DNA of 64,000 bases from G963665495 sp963665495 (lineage in GTDB: Bacteria; Desulfobacterota; Desulfovibrionia; Desulfovibrionales; Desulfovibrionaceae): NCBI GenBank assembly GCA_963665495.1, contig OY762289.1:1922001-1986000 (forward strand). Reading direction: 5' to 3'. This document shows, piece after piece, positions 26,903 through 35,681 of the stretch (its first letter is position 1; each line of letters opens with the position of its first letter). The notes beneath the pieces were generated by a model. That model did not search any database. It was given only the letters and a program-made list of their open reading frames with translations, and was not told the origin of the DNA. A program made the translations under genes and the position numbers.

Positions 26903-27790
26903 TCAAGAGCCGGCAAAGGCATCCACGTCCGCACGACGGGGAATAGACTCAGCAGCGCCCGGACGCGTAACGCACAAAGCAGCAGCCTGCGCCGCGTACG
27001 CCATGGCTTGCTTCGGATCTGCCTTCCGGAGCCATTCCGCCAGGAAATACCCTGTAAAGGTATCACCGGCAGCCGTCGTGTCAACGGCCTGAACCCTGTG
27101 TGCGGGTACCTCTATCTCACAGTCCGTCGAAACAAACAAAGCCCCTTTGCTTCCCAACGTCAGCAGGCAGGAGGCGTCGGGAAAAAGCTTTCGAAAGGCC
27201 TGACTCTGTGCAGAGACTCCCTGCGAACCAGTCAGAGCTGCAGCTTCGGTCTCATTGCAGATAAACAGATCAATGCTCTCCAACGGATAGTGCAGCACGT
27301 CCGGGCTCATGGGAGCGGGATTGAAAACTACTCGCAGCTGTTTCTCTGCAGCCGCCCGGATGATCGCGGGCATGGACGCGATCTCATTTTGCAGCAAGAG
27401 CACGTCGGCCGGTCCGGCCGCGGCCAGGACTCTGGCTATGTCGTTGTCGCTGATCCGCTGGTTGGCCCCCCCGAACAGAATAATGGCATTTTCCCCATTG
27501 GAATCCACCTGTATAAGAGCATGGCCCGTGGGCGTGTCTATTGTCTCCACCAGACTGACATCTGCGCCGCTTTCGGCCAGATACGCAACAAGCATGCTGC
27601 CGTCAGGGCCGATATTGCCCGCATGGCATACGGGGAAACCTGCCCGGGCCAGAGCCACGGACTGATTCAGCCCTTTGCCGCCTGCAAAACATTGATAGCC
27701 GGAACTGGCCAGCGTTTCTCCAGGATGGACAAAATGATCAACCGCGTATACGTGATCAATGTTGAGCGAACCGAAATTGAGCACTTTCAT
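26903..27790 (-). CDS. rbsK: Ribokinase
   Basis: This 295-residue PfkB-family kinase phosphorylates ribose to ribose 5-phosphate. It has GGKGLNQSVA near residue 40 and the anion-hole/catalytic motif DTTAAGDTF near the C-terminus, both characteristic of ribokinase. No ribose transporter or regulator is nearby. It is the first gene of a likely two-gene unit with rlmL and is divergent from xerD. Confidence 0.9.
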   Translation of the reverse strand: MKVLNFGSLNIDHVYAVDHFVHPGETLASSGYQCFAGGKGLNQSVALARAGFPVCHAGNIGPDGSMLVAYLAESGADVSLVETIDTPTGHALIQVDSNGENAIILFGGANQRISDNDIARVLAAAGPADVLLLQNEIASMPAIIRAAAEKQLRVVFNPAPMSPDVLHYPLESIDLFICNETEAAALTGSQGVSAQSQAFRKLFPDASCLLTLGSKGALFVSTDCEIEVPAHRVQAVDTTAAGDTFTGYFLAEWLRKADPKQAMAYAAQAAALCVTRPGAAESIPRRADVDAFAGS

Positions 27791-27884
27791 AGCTGACTCC
27801 TGGCTTGCCTCATTCCGTACACTGCAAGACTTACGCTGTCGAGGTCAAAAACGCTTAAAATCCGCTTGTTAAGAGCACGCTTCC

Positions 27885-28817
27885 ATGCCAGAATACTATC
27901 CAGGAATGTCAAACAACACACAGATTTCACAACTTTCTCCTCTGGTGGACGCATATCTGGGCCAGGTGGTCGTACTCAAGGGACTTTCGGAAAACAGTCT
28001 TGAGGCCTACGCCCAGGACCTCAAATCGTTCATGCTCTTTCTCCACGAACATGATGCCTCTCTGCAGGAAACAGATCATGACACCCTGTTTCTGTATCTG
28101 CTGCAATTAAAGCAGGAAGGCCTGAAAAATAAAAGTATTGCCAGACATGTTTCCACATTGCGCGGTTTTTTCGGCTATCTTGAAGAATCCAGAGTCATTA
28201 CGACCAATCCTGCGGAATTTCTCGAATCGCCCAAAATAGCCCGGACCCTGCCGGAAGTGCTTTCCCTGAAAGATCTGGCTGCCCTGCTCAGTAAGCCAGA
28301 TATGACTTCAAAGCTGGGTTTTCGAGACCGGACCATGCTCGAAATGCTTTACGCCGCCGGACTGCGCGTTTCCGAACTCATTGGCTTGAAACAGTTGGAT
28401 TTTGATTCGCAAAGTGGTTTGCTCAAAGTTTGGGGCAAAGGCAGCAAGCAACGGCTGGTACCGGTCCATCCCGCTGCGCAAAGTTTCCTGGAGACATACC
28501 TGACCCATTGGCGTGCGCAATTTTCACCCATCGACAAGGAAATTTTTCTAAATCGTTCGGGCAGAGCTTTATCCCGGCAGGCGGTCTGGAAAGCCATTCA
28601 AAGATACGCCCGGCAGGCCGGCATCGAAAAAAAAATCTCCCCGCATACGTTCCGCCATTCGTTTGCCACCCACCTGCTCCAGGGTGGAGCGGATCTGCGA
28701 ACGGTGCAAATGCTCCTGGGGCATGCGTCCATCAGCGCCACGGAAATTTACACCCACGTGCAGGCCGACAAACTTGTCGCCTTACACCAGCAATTTCATC
28801 CGCGCGGAAAACTGTAG
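27885..28817 (+). CDS. xerD: Tyrosine recombinase XerD
   Basis: XerD resolves chromosome dimers at dif with XerC. The 310-residue protein has the SAM-like N-terminal domain and the catalytic set Arg161 (GLRVSEL), His254 and Arg257 (HTFRH), His280 (LGHASI) and Tyr289 (EIYTH). XerC and XerD are hard to tell apart by sequence alone; the length and DLRTVQMLLGH region suit XerD. A second in-frame ATG at 27906 is possible. The DHH-CBS-nucleotidyltransferase gene follows after 16 bases. Confidence 0.88.
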   Translation: MPEYYPGMSNNTQISQLSPLVDAYLGQVVVLKGLSENSLEAYAQDLKSFMLFLHEHDASLQETDHDTLFLYLLQLKQEGLKNKSIARHVSTLRGFFGYLEESRVITTNPAEFLESPKIARTLPEVLSLKDLAALLSKPDMTSKLGFRDRTMLEMLYAAGLRVSELIGLKQLDFDSQSGLLKVWGKGSKQRLVPVHPAAQSFLETYLTHWRAQFSPIDKEIFLNRSGRALSRQAVWKAIQRYARQAGIEKKISPHTFRHSFATHLLQGGADLRTVQMLLGHASISATEIYTHVQADKLVALHQQFHPRGKL

Positions 28818-28833
28818 AAAACTGACAGGCAGC

Positions 28834-31536
28834 ATGAACACCCAAAAAACTGCAAAGATCCAGGCACCAGTCGTCATCACGGCCCATAACAATGCGGATT
28901 TCGACGCCTTTGCGGCTATGATTGCCGCGAGCAAGCTATACCCCGGAGCTGTTCTGATTTTCCCCGGCAGCCAGGAAAAAAATCTCAAAAATTTCGTCAT
29001 CCAAAGCGCCACCTACCTTTTTGACTTCAAAAACGCCAAAGAAATCGACCCGGAATCCGTCAAGACAATGGTGCTAGTCGACACGCGCCAGCGTTCGCGC
29101 CTGAGCCACATGCACGCCATTCTCAGCCAGGCTTCTCCTGAGGTACATGTGTATGACCACCATCCGGACAGCGACGACGATCTTCCCTATTCTCAGGGCA
29201 TTGTTGTGCCCTGGGGGTCGGCAACTGCCATTCTGGTCCATGAACTTCGGAAAAAAGACATTTCCATAAGCGCGGACGAAGCAACCATACTCGGTTGCGG
29301 TATTTTCGAGGACACGGGATCTTTTACCTTTGTTTCCACCACCGAACACGACTTTGAAGCGGCTGCCTGGCTGAAAAAGCAGCAAATGGACCTCACGTTC
29401 ATTTCCGACCTGCTGCACAGGGGGCTAACAGCCGAACAAATCGCCATTCTCAATCAGTTGCTCGAATCCGCGACCACTCACGATATCAACGGCGTTCCCA
29501 TCATCATCACCGAAGTCAGTCTGAACAGCTATATGGGCGATTTCGCCCTGCTGGTTCATAAGATGCTGGAAATGGAAAACATCCGGACCCTGTTTGCTCT
29601 GGGGCGCATGCAGGACAGAATCCAGCTGGTGGCGCGCAGCCGTACGCCGGATGTGGACGCCGGGCAAATCTGCGCCTCTTTCGGCGGTGGCGGGCATAGC
29701 TTTGCCGCATCCGCCAGCATCAAGGACAAAACCCTGTCCCAGGTAAAAGACGAACTTTTCGCCCTGCTTTATTCGCACATTAATCCGCAGCTCCTGGTCA
29801 AAAACCTGATGAGCAAGCCCGCGGTCGTCATTGACCGCGAACAGCCTATTGCCGATGCGCATGACATCATGGGACGCTACGGGCTCAAAGCTCTGCCCGT
29901 CGTCCAGGGCAAAGATAAAACCTTCGTGGGCATTATTGAACAGACCATTGCGGAAAAAGCCATGGCGCACCACCTGGAAAACGTTCCTTTGGGCGAATAC
30001 ATGCTGCGCGATTGTTCCGTTATTACCCCGGACGCGGACCTGTATCCGGTGATGGAAATCATCCTCGGCCAGAGGCAGCGTCTGGTGCCTGTCATGGAAA
30101 ACAACGTCATCCTGGGAGTCATCACGCGTACGGATCTGATCAATATCCTCATTGAAGAACCCGCACGCATCCCCGAGACTCTGCTTCCTGAAAAAAAACG
30201 CGAACGCAGCATAAAAACCCTGCTCAACGAACGGTTGCCCAAGTCCTATTACAAACTGCTCAAAGAAGCCGGCGAACTGGCCGCGGAACTCGGCTTTGAA
30301 GCGTACGCCGTGGGCGGCTTTGTCCGCGACATTCTTCTGCGGCGCAAAAATTTGGACCTGGATATCGTTGTGGAAGGCGACGGCATCGCCTTTGCCCGTG
30401 CCTTGGGGGAAAAACTCGGCGGCCGTGTCCGCGCACATACGAAATTCAAAACCGCTGTAATCATCCTCAAGGACGAACACGGTCATGAAACCCAGCATAT
30501 CGATGTGGCAACTGCCCGGCTGGAGTATTACGAATACCCTGCCGCTCTGCCCACTGTCGAGCTCTCATCCATCAAAATGGACTTGTTCAGACGCGACTTT
30601 ACCATCAATGCCGTGGCCGTTCAGTTAAACCCCGGAGAATTCGGCCGTTTAGTCGATTTTTTCGGCGCACAGCGCGATATCAAGGACAAAGTTCTGCGTG
30701 TTATCCATTCGTTGAGCTTTGTTGAAGACCCCACCAGAATTTTGCGGGCTGTTCGCTTTGAACAACGATTTCATTTTGAAATCGGAGGGCAAACCCGGCG
30801 TCTTATCAAAAACGCTCTGACATTGAACCTGTTCAAGCGTCTGTCCGGTGCGCGAATTTTTCAGGAACTGCGCCTGATAATGGATGAAGAACGTCCGCTG
30901 GATTGCATTCGCAGTCTGCATAACTACGGCATCCTGCAGGCCATCCATCCGGTGTTGAACCTGACACCCGTACAGGAAAGCCGCTGTGAAGAAGTCTCCA
31001 AGGTCCTGAACTGGTACAAGTTGCTTTTTATCGACCCCTTGCCGCGCCCGTGGATCCTTTATTTGATGTGCCTGTGCTCACAAATGCATCCGGAGCAAAT
31101 TCTGAGTCTGCTGAAGCGGCTCGGCCTTACCAAACGAGACACCGAATCCTTTATGAATACGAATCAGCTGACCCAAGCTACCAAAGACCCTTTAATGTAT
31201 TGGGTCAAGAAAAAAGGAAAACTGAGCGATCTCTACTTCATGCTCGAACCGATTCAGCTTGAGGGTATTCTCTATTTGATGGCAACGAATCGGCATGAAG
31301 AGGTCCGCAAACATCTCTCCTATTATTTGACACAGTTGCAGCACGTTACAATTGAAATATCCGGTAAGGATTTGAAAAAATTAGGAATTCCAGAAGGTCC
31401 CATTTACAGCATCATCCTCAACCAGATACGTGCGGCGAAAATTGACGGAGTGGCTCCTACATTGCTAGCCCAATACGCCTTTGCGCAAAAGTTCGCAAAA
31501 AAACTCGCTGCCGAGCAATCCGATTTATTTACATAG
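28834..31536 (+). CDS. DHH phosphoesterase, CBS pair and tRNA nucleotidyltransferase/poly(A) polymerase fusion
   Basis: This 900-residue protein has four parts. A DHH phosphoesterase domain shows DHH at 108-110. DHHA1 follows with GGGGH (His288). Two CBS domains span about 325-440. A class II nucleotidyltransferase has GGFVRD (494-499), DLD (Asp508, Asp510) and DPTRILRA in the neck. The last part belongs to the CCA-adding/poly(A) polymerase family, and this fusion is known in Desulfovibrio and relatives. It may be an A-adding or CC-adding enzyme that works with a second one, or process RNA ends. The ATG at 28834 follows xerD closely. Confidence 0.88.
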   Translation: MNTQKTAKIQAPVVITAHNNADFDAFAAMIAASKLYPGAVLIFPGSQEKNLKNFVIQSATYLFDFKNAKEIDPESVKTMVLVDTRQRSRLSHMHAILSQASPEVHVYDHHPDSDDDLPYSQGIVVPWGSATAILVHELRKKDISISADEATILGCGIFEDTGSFTFVSTTEHDFEAAAWLKKQQMDLTFISDLLHRGLTAEQIAILNQLLESATTHDINGVPIIITEVSLNSYMGDFALLVHKMLEMENIRTLFALGRMQDRIQLVARSRTPDVDAGQICASFGGGGHSFAASASIKDKTLSQVKDELFALLYSHINPQLLVKNLMSKPAVVIDREQPIADAHDIMGRYGLKALPVVQGKDKTFVGIIEQTIAEKAMAHHLENVPLGEYMLRDCSVITPDADLYPVMEIILGQRQRLVPVMENNVILGVITRTDLINILIEEPARIPETLLPEKKRERSIKTLLNERLPKSYYKLLKEAGELAAELGFEAYAVGGFVRDILLRRKNLDLDIVVEGDGIAFARALGEKLGGRVRAHTKFKTAVIILKDEHGHETQHIDVATARLEYYEYPAALPTVELSSIKMDLFRRDFTINAVAVQLNPGEFGRLVDFFGAQRDIKDKVLRVIHSLSFVEDPTRILRAVRFEQRFHFEIGGQTRRLIKNALTLNLFKRLSGARIFQELRLIMDEERPLDCIRSLHNYGILQAIHPVLNLTPVQESRCEEVSKVLNWYKLLFIDPLPRPWILYLMCLCSQMHPEQILSLLKRLGLTKRDTESFMNTNQLTQATKDPLMYWVKKKGKLSDLYFMLEPIQLEGILYLMATNRHEEVRKHLSYYLTQLQHVTIEISGKDLKKLGIPEGPIYSIILNQIRAAKIDGVAPTLLAQYAFAQKFAKKLAAEQSDLFT

Positions 31537-31647
31537 ATTGATAGTAATTTCACAAGCTAATTTTATTGACATTTGCTCAAAAAAATTTTTTGTAGAAAGC
31601 GTTCGGTATTAAGGGGAAACTGAAACGCGTAACACCCAAGGACCAAA

Positions 31648-32094
31648 ATGCGTCGTATATCAGTCATCGGAGCCGGAAGGTGTGACGCTACGGTTGCGAG
31701 CACTGCGTTTGAGCTTGGTCAAGGCTTGGCACGCATTGGGTACGCAGTCGTATGCGGCGGATTGGGCGGCGTCATGGAAGCGGCGTGCCAGGGTGCAAAA
31801 AGCGCCGGAGGCACTACAATCGGTATTTTGCCGGGGGATACAACTAATAGTGCCAATTCGTATGTCGATATCGCCATCGCCACTGGTCTTGGCCCCATGA
31901 GAAACTATCTTGTGGTTCTGAATGGAGAAGCGGCCATTGCCGTTGAAGGTTCAGCCGGTACGCTCTCAGAAATCGGTCTGGCTTTGAAGATCGGCCGAAA
32001 AGTTATCGCCCTGGGACATTGGGCTGCTGTGGATGGCGTCATCCCTGCTGCAACACCGGAGGAAGCCATCGGTTTACTGGCAAAAACTTTCTAA
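31648..32094 (+). CDS. TIGR00725-type SLOG (Rossmann) protein
   Basis: This 148-residue protein has the nucleotide-binding motifs ISVIGAGRC and CGGLGGVMEAA, and a region VEGSAGTLSEIGLAL in place of the PGGxGTxxE motif of LOG-type nucleoside hydrolases. It belongs with the small SLOG proteins once annotated as lysine-decarboxylase-like. Since PGG is changed to EGSAG, phosphoribohydrolase activity is uncertain; binding of a nucleotide-derived ligand is the safer statement. It lies 56 bases upstream of the HIT gene. Confidence 0.75.
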   Translation: MRRISVIGAGRCDATVASTAFELGQGLARIGYAVVCGGLGGVMEAACQGAKSAGGTTIGILPGDTTNSANSYVDIAIATGLGPMRNYLVVLNGEAAIAVEGSAGTLSEIGLALKIGRKVIALGHWAAVDGVIPAATPEEAIGLLAKTF

Positions 32095-32150
32095 ACGCAG
32101 TTCGTATCCATTGTTTCATTGCATACGATCTGAACAGGAAAGGAGGCTGA

Positions 32151-32672
32151 ATGGAAGATTTGTGGGCGCCTTGGAGGCTCGAATATATTCTGGGCCCTAA
32201 GCCGGATGAATGCGTTTTTTGCATCCCCAAGCACAAGAACGAGGACGCCGAACGCCTGATTCTGTTCCGAGGAAAATATTCTTTTGTCATTATGAATAAA
32301 TACCCGTATAACAACGGGCATCTCATGGTGACTCCCTACCGTCATGTCATGAACCTGGCGGACCTTTTGCCTGAGGAAGCCACGGAAGTTATGGCTTTAT
32401 TGCAGGAATGCGTGAGAATTCTGCAATCACATTTTTCCCCGCAAGGGATTAATATAGGACTTAATCTCGGTGAAGCTGCCGGAGCCGGCATCAGAGAGCA
32501 CCTGCACTTTCATTTGGTTCCGCGCTGGAATGGGGATTCTTCCTTCATGGCTGTGTTTTCCGAGACTAGAGTGATACCTGAACATTTGGTGTCCACTTAC
32601 GATCACTTGAAACCTTTTTTTGAACGTCTTGCTGAAGCTATGCAAGAGGAGGGGTTATGCGCTACGTCATAA
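32151..32672 (+). CDS. HIT-family nucleotide hydrolase/phosphorylase
   Basis: This 173-residue protein has the histidine triad HLHFHLV followed by PRW, and a CVFC pair near the N-terminus, as in the Ap4A phosphorylase-like branch of the HIT family. It should cleave or phosphorolyse dinucleotide polyphosphates or similar nucleotidyl compounds. A strong AAGGAGG site precedes the ATG. It overlaps the LapA-type gene by 16 bases, so the two are translationally coupled. Confidence 0.88.
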   Translation: MEDLWAPWRLEYILGPKPDECVFCIPKHKNEDAERLILFRGKYSFVIMNKYPYNNGHLMVTPYRHVMNLADLLPEEATEVMALLQECVRILQSHFSPQGINIGLNLGEAAGAGIREHLHFHLVPRWNGDSSFMAVFSETRVIPEHLVSTYDHLKPFFERLAEAMQEEGLCATS

Positions 32673-33031
32673 TGGTATTTCTTCTCGTTTTTTTCTTCAT
32701 CTCGATCATTTTCTTCTATCAAAATGGTGAAGCGCTTGCCACCGAACTGGTACTGCGCTGGGACCTCCTGGACTTCTACTCCTTTAAGTCCATTCCACTG
32801 CCCTTCTATTTTATTGTTCTCGCTTCCTTTTTCATCGGCAGCCTGGTCACAATCATCTATTTTCTGCTCGAGAAAACCCGGGTTTACTCGAATCTTAGAA
32901 AATTGAAAAAGGAAAACAAAAAGCTGCAGCAAGAACTCAGCCTGCTCCGCCCGCAGGAAGAAGAAGAAAGCACAGAAGAAGAAAACAACGAATACGCTTC
33001 CAGCTCCACTCCGCAACCGGCTGAAGGCTAA
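32657..33031 (+). CDS. LapA-domain inner-membrane protein
   Basis: This 124-residue protein has two membrane helices (about 4-20 and 50-72) and a coiled-coil, Glu-rich cytoplasmic tail. The pattern of an N-terminal helix, an FYQN-type turn and a second helix leading to a coiled coil is that of the LapA/DUF1049 family, which in E. coli helps control LpxC turnover and lipopolysaccharide assembly. The start overlaps the end of the HIT gene. Confidence 0.8.
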   Translation: MRYVIMVFLLVFFFISIIFFYQNGEALATELVLRWDLLDFYSFKSIPLPFYFIVLASFFIGSLVTIIYFLLEKTRVYSNLRKLKKENKKLQQELSLLRPQEEEESTEEENNEYASSSTPQPAEG

Positions 33032-33056
33032 TTCGCATTTTACCGTTTTATGGGGA

Positions 33057-33084
33057 ATAGGGAAAAGGGAAACCTTTTCCCTAT
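33057..33084 (+). terminator. Hairpin after the LapA-type gene
   Basis: ATAGGGAAAAGG and CCTTTTCCCTAT form a perfect 12-bp stem with a GAAA loop. The following bases have few T, so it may act as a 3' end stabiliser as well as a terminator, and could serve the convergent DUF429 gene. Confidence 0.6.
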
Positions 33085-33124
33085 CTTGATTCCTGGAGAT
33101 TGCTCAATTTGCCAGGGTCTTCGT

Positions 33125-33691
33125 TTACCTCTTCGGAACTATTATCTCCCCTTCCGGATCTCCTTTCCCAAAACTCTTGAAACAGCCGTTGTCATAACAC
33201 CAGGCAACTAAAGCGCAACAGGCTGCGTCCAGCTGATCCGTCCGGGCTTTCCGTTCAAAAAGAGCCAGTGGAATACTGATCGCGACATCCAAAGGAAAAT
33301 GCCCGTAGCTTGCTGAGGGAAAAACCTCTAATGTCCGGACTTGAGGCAACTCCACAGCTATCCGTTCAAAAAGTGCAATTCCCTGCAGCATCCAGAGGTT
33401 GTGCGCTTTATTCAGATCGCACGCACGTGGCGACCACTGCAACCGCAGGCCCATAGCATGGACGAGTTCGCGCTCGCATGCCCGCCCGGCTTTAGCCGCA
33501 GTGTCCTTAACCGGCTGACGTGGCGCATCAATGCCGATACAGCTGAGTTTCGATGATTCTTCATGCAACACATCAAGAACTTCTGATACGGACAACCCTG
33601 ATTCAAGACGCAATACCGCCCGCTGTTTGTCCAACAAACACAAGGCTTGCCCTTTTTTTTCACCACCTACATCAATTCCGGCATACAGCAT
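33125..33691 (-). CDS. DUF429-family protein
   Basis: From the ATG at 33691 this is a 188-residue protein opening with YAGIDVGGEKKG and keeping an acidic IGIDAPRQP segment and a C-terminal DQLDAACCALVA region. These are features of DUF429, an RNase-H-like fold family without a settled function. The family pattern suggests metal-dependent nucleic acid binding. An in-frame ATG 15 bases upstream is an alternative start. It converges with the HIT/LapA-type unit. Confidence 0.7.
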   Translation of the reverse strand: MLYAGIDVGGEKKGQALCLLDKQRAVLRLESGLSVSEVLDVLHEESSKLSCIGIDAPRQPVKDTAAKAGRACERELVHAMGLRLQWSPRACDLNKAHNLWMLQGIALFERIAVELPQVRTLEVFPSASYGHFPLDVAISIPLALFERKARTDQLDAACCALVAWCYDNGCFKSFGKGDPEGEIIVPKR

Positions 33692-33706
33692 GCGATAACT
33701 TTCCAT

Positions 33707-34090
33707 AAAATAACGTTTTCAAAAAACTCCAAACCAGCAACTGCGCATACATATTATAGTTTTTTATCAAATTAAAAAAACGTTTTTTGACGTAATCATT
33801 TAAAACATTAAAAAATACCTACTTCACTATTTGAAGAGTTTACATATTCGATTAGTTTTTTTTGAAAATATGAAATACAAATGTAAACAATTTATCTATT
33901 GTTCTAGAATTAACTTGTATTACACAGTGAAAATTACTCTAAAAAAAGTTAAAATAAAATCAAAATAGATTCAAGTCTTTTTCCAATAAAATGACAACGC
34001 TATCAAATTGCAAAAAAAGCAGGGATATACTATCATTTAGCGATAAAGACCGATGCTATTTCTTGCCGTGCAGCATTTCAAGGAGTCAAA
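33707..34090. other. AT-rich upstream region of the ClpX-like gene
   Basis: No gene is visible. It carries the 13-mer TCTAAAAAAAGTT (33938-33950) also present at 22666-22678. AAGGAG lies just before the ATG at 34091. Confidence 0.4.
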
Positions 34091-35188
34091 ATGAACGAAG
34101 TTCTGCTTCCGGAAAACATTTTTCAGTTTCTTTCCAGCCGTGTTCTCGGCCAGGAAAATGTCCTGCGCAAGGTGGCCGTAGCCATATATAAACACATTAA
34201 TGGGCTCAAAGCAGGCAATATTTTGCTGATAGGCAACAGCGGAACCGGCAAAACAACCATTATGAACTCCATTCAAAAATTTTTCATGGCGCATAAATCG
34301 CTGCGTAAGTACAGCGCTATGAGCATAATGAATGCGAACATGCTCGCAGGAGAAGACGTAGGGGATGTAGACCTGCAGCGATTGATCAAAAGCCTTGAAA
34401 TCGCAGTAAACAACAATTTCGGTCTCTACACCACAGACGACAAGCTCTGCGAATATATGCAGAATGCTACCGTGTGCATCGATGAAATAGACAAAATTGC
34501 CGCTACAATCTCGGGCAAGCCCAATGTCATCGGCATCGCCATTCAACAGGCACTGCTGACCATGCTTGAAGGGGAGCGGATCTTATACGAGACGATTCGT
34601 CACGATCAGGGACAAAAAAGAAAGGTACGGCTGTTCATTGATACGTCAAAAATGTTTTTCATCTGTGGCGGAGCCTTTGAAGGCCTGTACGATCAAATAG
34701 TCAGGGAGATCAAAGAAGGCCGCGATGACCGCAAACTTCAAGTTTCCACGGGAACCGACCCCAAAGGAAACAAATATACGCGTGAAGTGCTCGTCCTGCG
34801 CGATCAGGTCCGCCTGGCAGATCTCTTCACCTACGGCATGACCCCCCAGTTTATCTCGCGCTTTCATTCCATTGCCATGCTTGAAGACCTGGGGGTAAAT
34901 GAATTGCAACAAATCCTGCTGTCTTCCGAGGATTCGCCTTTGCGGCTTTCACGCAACTACTTCAAAAGCATGGATATTGAATTATTGCTAACCAAGGAAG
35001 CGCTTCAATTAATCACTGAATACGCCGTGGAGAATACGCGTATCGGAGCGCGTGCCCTGCGCGAGGTCTTCAACAGAATTATCACTCCCTTTGAATTTGA
35101 TCCATTTCAATCCGATAAACTGGGTCAAAAAGATCAAAAAACCACCCTGACCATCGACAAAGAAGTTGTGCTGCGAAGCTTCACCTGA
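34091..35188 (+). CDS. ClpX-like AAA+ ATPase without zinc domain or ClpP-binding loop
   Basis: This 365-residue protein matches the AAA+ core of ClpX: GQENVLRKVAVAIYKH, Walker A GNSGTGKTT, Walker B VCIDEIDKIA, FFICGGAFEGL and the sensor-2 region RIGARALREVFN. It starts directly at the core, so the N-terminal zinc domain is missing. The segment after FICGGAFEGL, where ClpX has its IGF tripeptide for docking to ClpP, has no IGF. It therefore probably works as a stand-alone unfoldase or remodeller. It has its own AAGGAG and no peptidase gene nearby. Confidence 0.8.
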   Translation: MNEVLLPENIFQFLSSRVLGQENVLRKVAVAIYKHINGLKAGNILLIGNSGTGKTTIMNSIQKFFMAHKSLRKYSAMSIMNANMLAGEDVGDVDLQRLIKSLEIAVNNNFGLYTTDDKLCEYMQNATVCIDEIDKIAATISGKPNVIGIAIQQALLTMLEGERILYETIRHDQGQKRKVRLFIDTSKMFFICGGAFEGLYDQIVREIKEGRDDRKLQVSTGTDPKGNKYTREVLVLRDQVRLADLFTYGMTPQFISRFHSIAMLEDLGVNELQQILLSSEDSPLRLSRNYFKSMDIELLLTKEALQLITEYAVENTRIGARALREVFNRIITPFEFDPFQSDKLGQKDQKTTLTIDKEVVLRSFT

Positions 35189-35219
35189 TTTGTTTACAGA
35201 GCCGTTTGCGTCTTTCCTG

Positions 35220-35495
35220 CTACAATGTGCCATGGGTGGCCAATTCCCACACCACCGCGAGCAGCGCCCCCAAAATTAGAATTCCGGGAATAACAACAAG
35301 AAAAAACTTTAAAAAAAGCAGGATAATATTAGACATCGGGATATCAATACCCACGATGACTACCTTACGAATATCAGCCTCCTGTCCGAGATCCTGCGTC
35401 CCGGATCTTTGCTTTACGATATGGCGTGGAACTGGCTCACTTTTGGGTTCTTCCTCCTCTTCCAATGAAAACATGGGACGCTTCTTGTCACTCAT
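35220..35495 (-). CDS. Small single-helix membrane protein
   Basis: This 91-residue protein has an acidic N-terminal half and one long hydrophobic region (about 55-85), probably one or two membrane helices. GAGGTG precedes the ATG. No family is recognised. It converges with the ClpX-like gene and is divergent from lysA. Confidence 0.6.
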   Translation of the reverse strand: MSDKKRPMFSLEEEEEPKSEPVPRHIVKQRSGTQDLGQEADIRKVVIVGIDIPMSNIILLFLKFFLVVIPGILILGALLAVVWELATHGTL

Positions 35496-35681
35496 ACGAC
35501 ACCTCGTTGTATTAACCTACCCACAGATAAAGAAAATTGCGAAGTTCATAAGCGCTGAACAACTGCATTTTACTATCAGATTTTCCTGAAAAAAAAAGTC
35601 TCGCCTAAAAAAGAGCTTCTGGACAAATGAGGGGTGAATGTGCAAAATAAAAGTTTACACTGCCCTGTAAGGAGAACTTTC

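Noticed and set aside
29425..30498. Long antisense frame inside the DHH-CBS fusion gene, and similar ones opposite rlmL, gap and the OmpA-type gene
   Set aside because: They are complements of well-supported genes with strong codon bias, so the antisense opening is a by-product.
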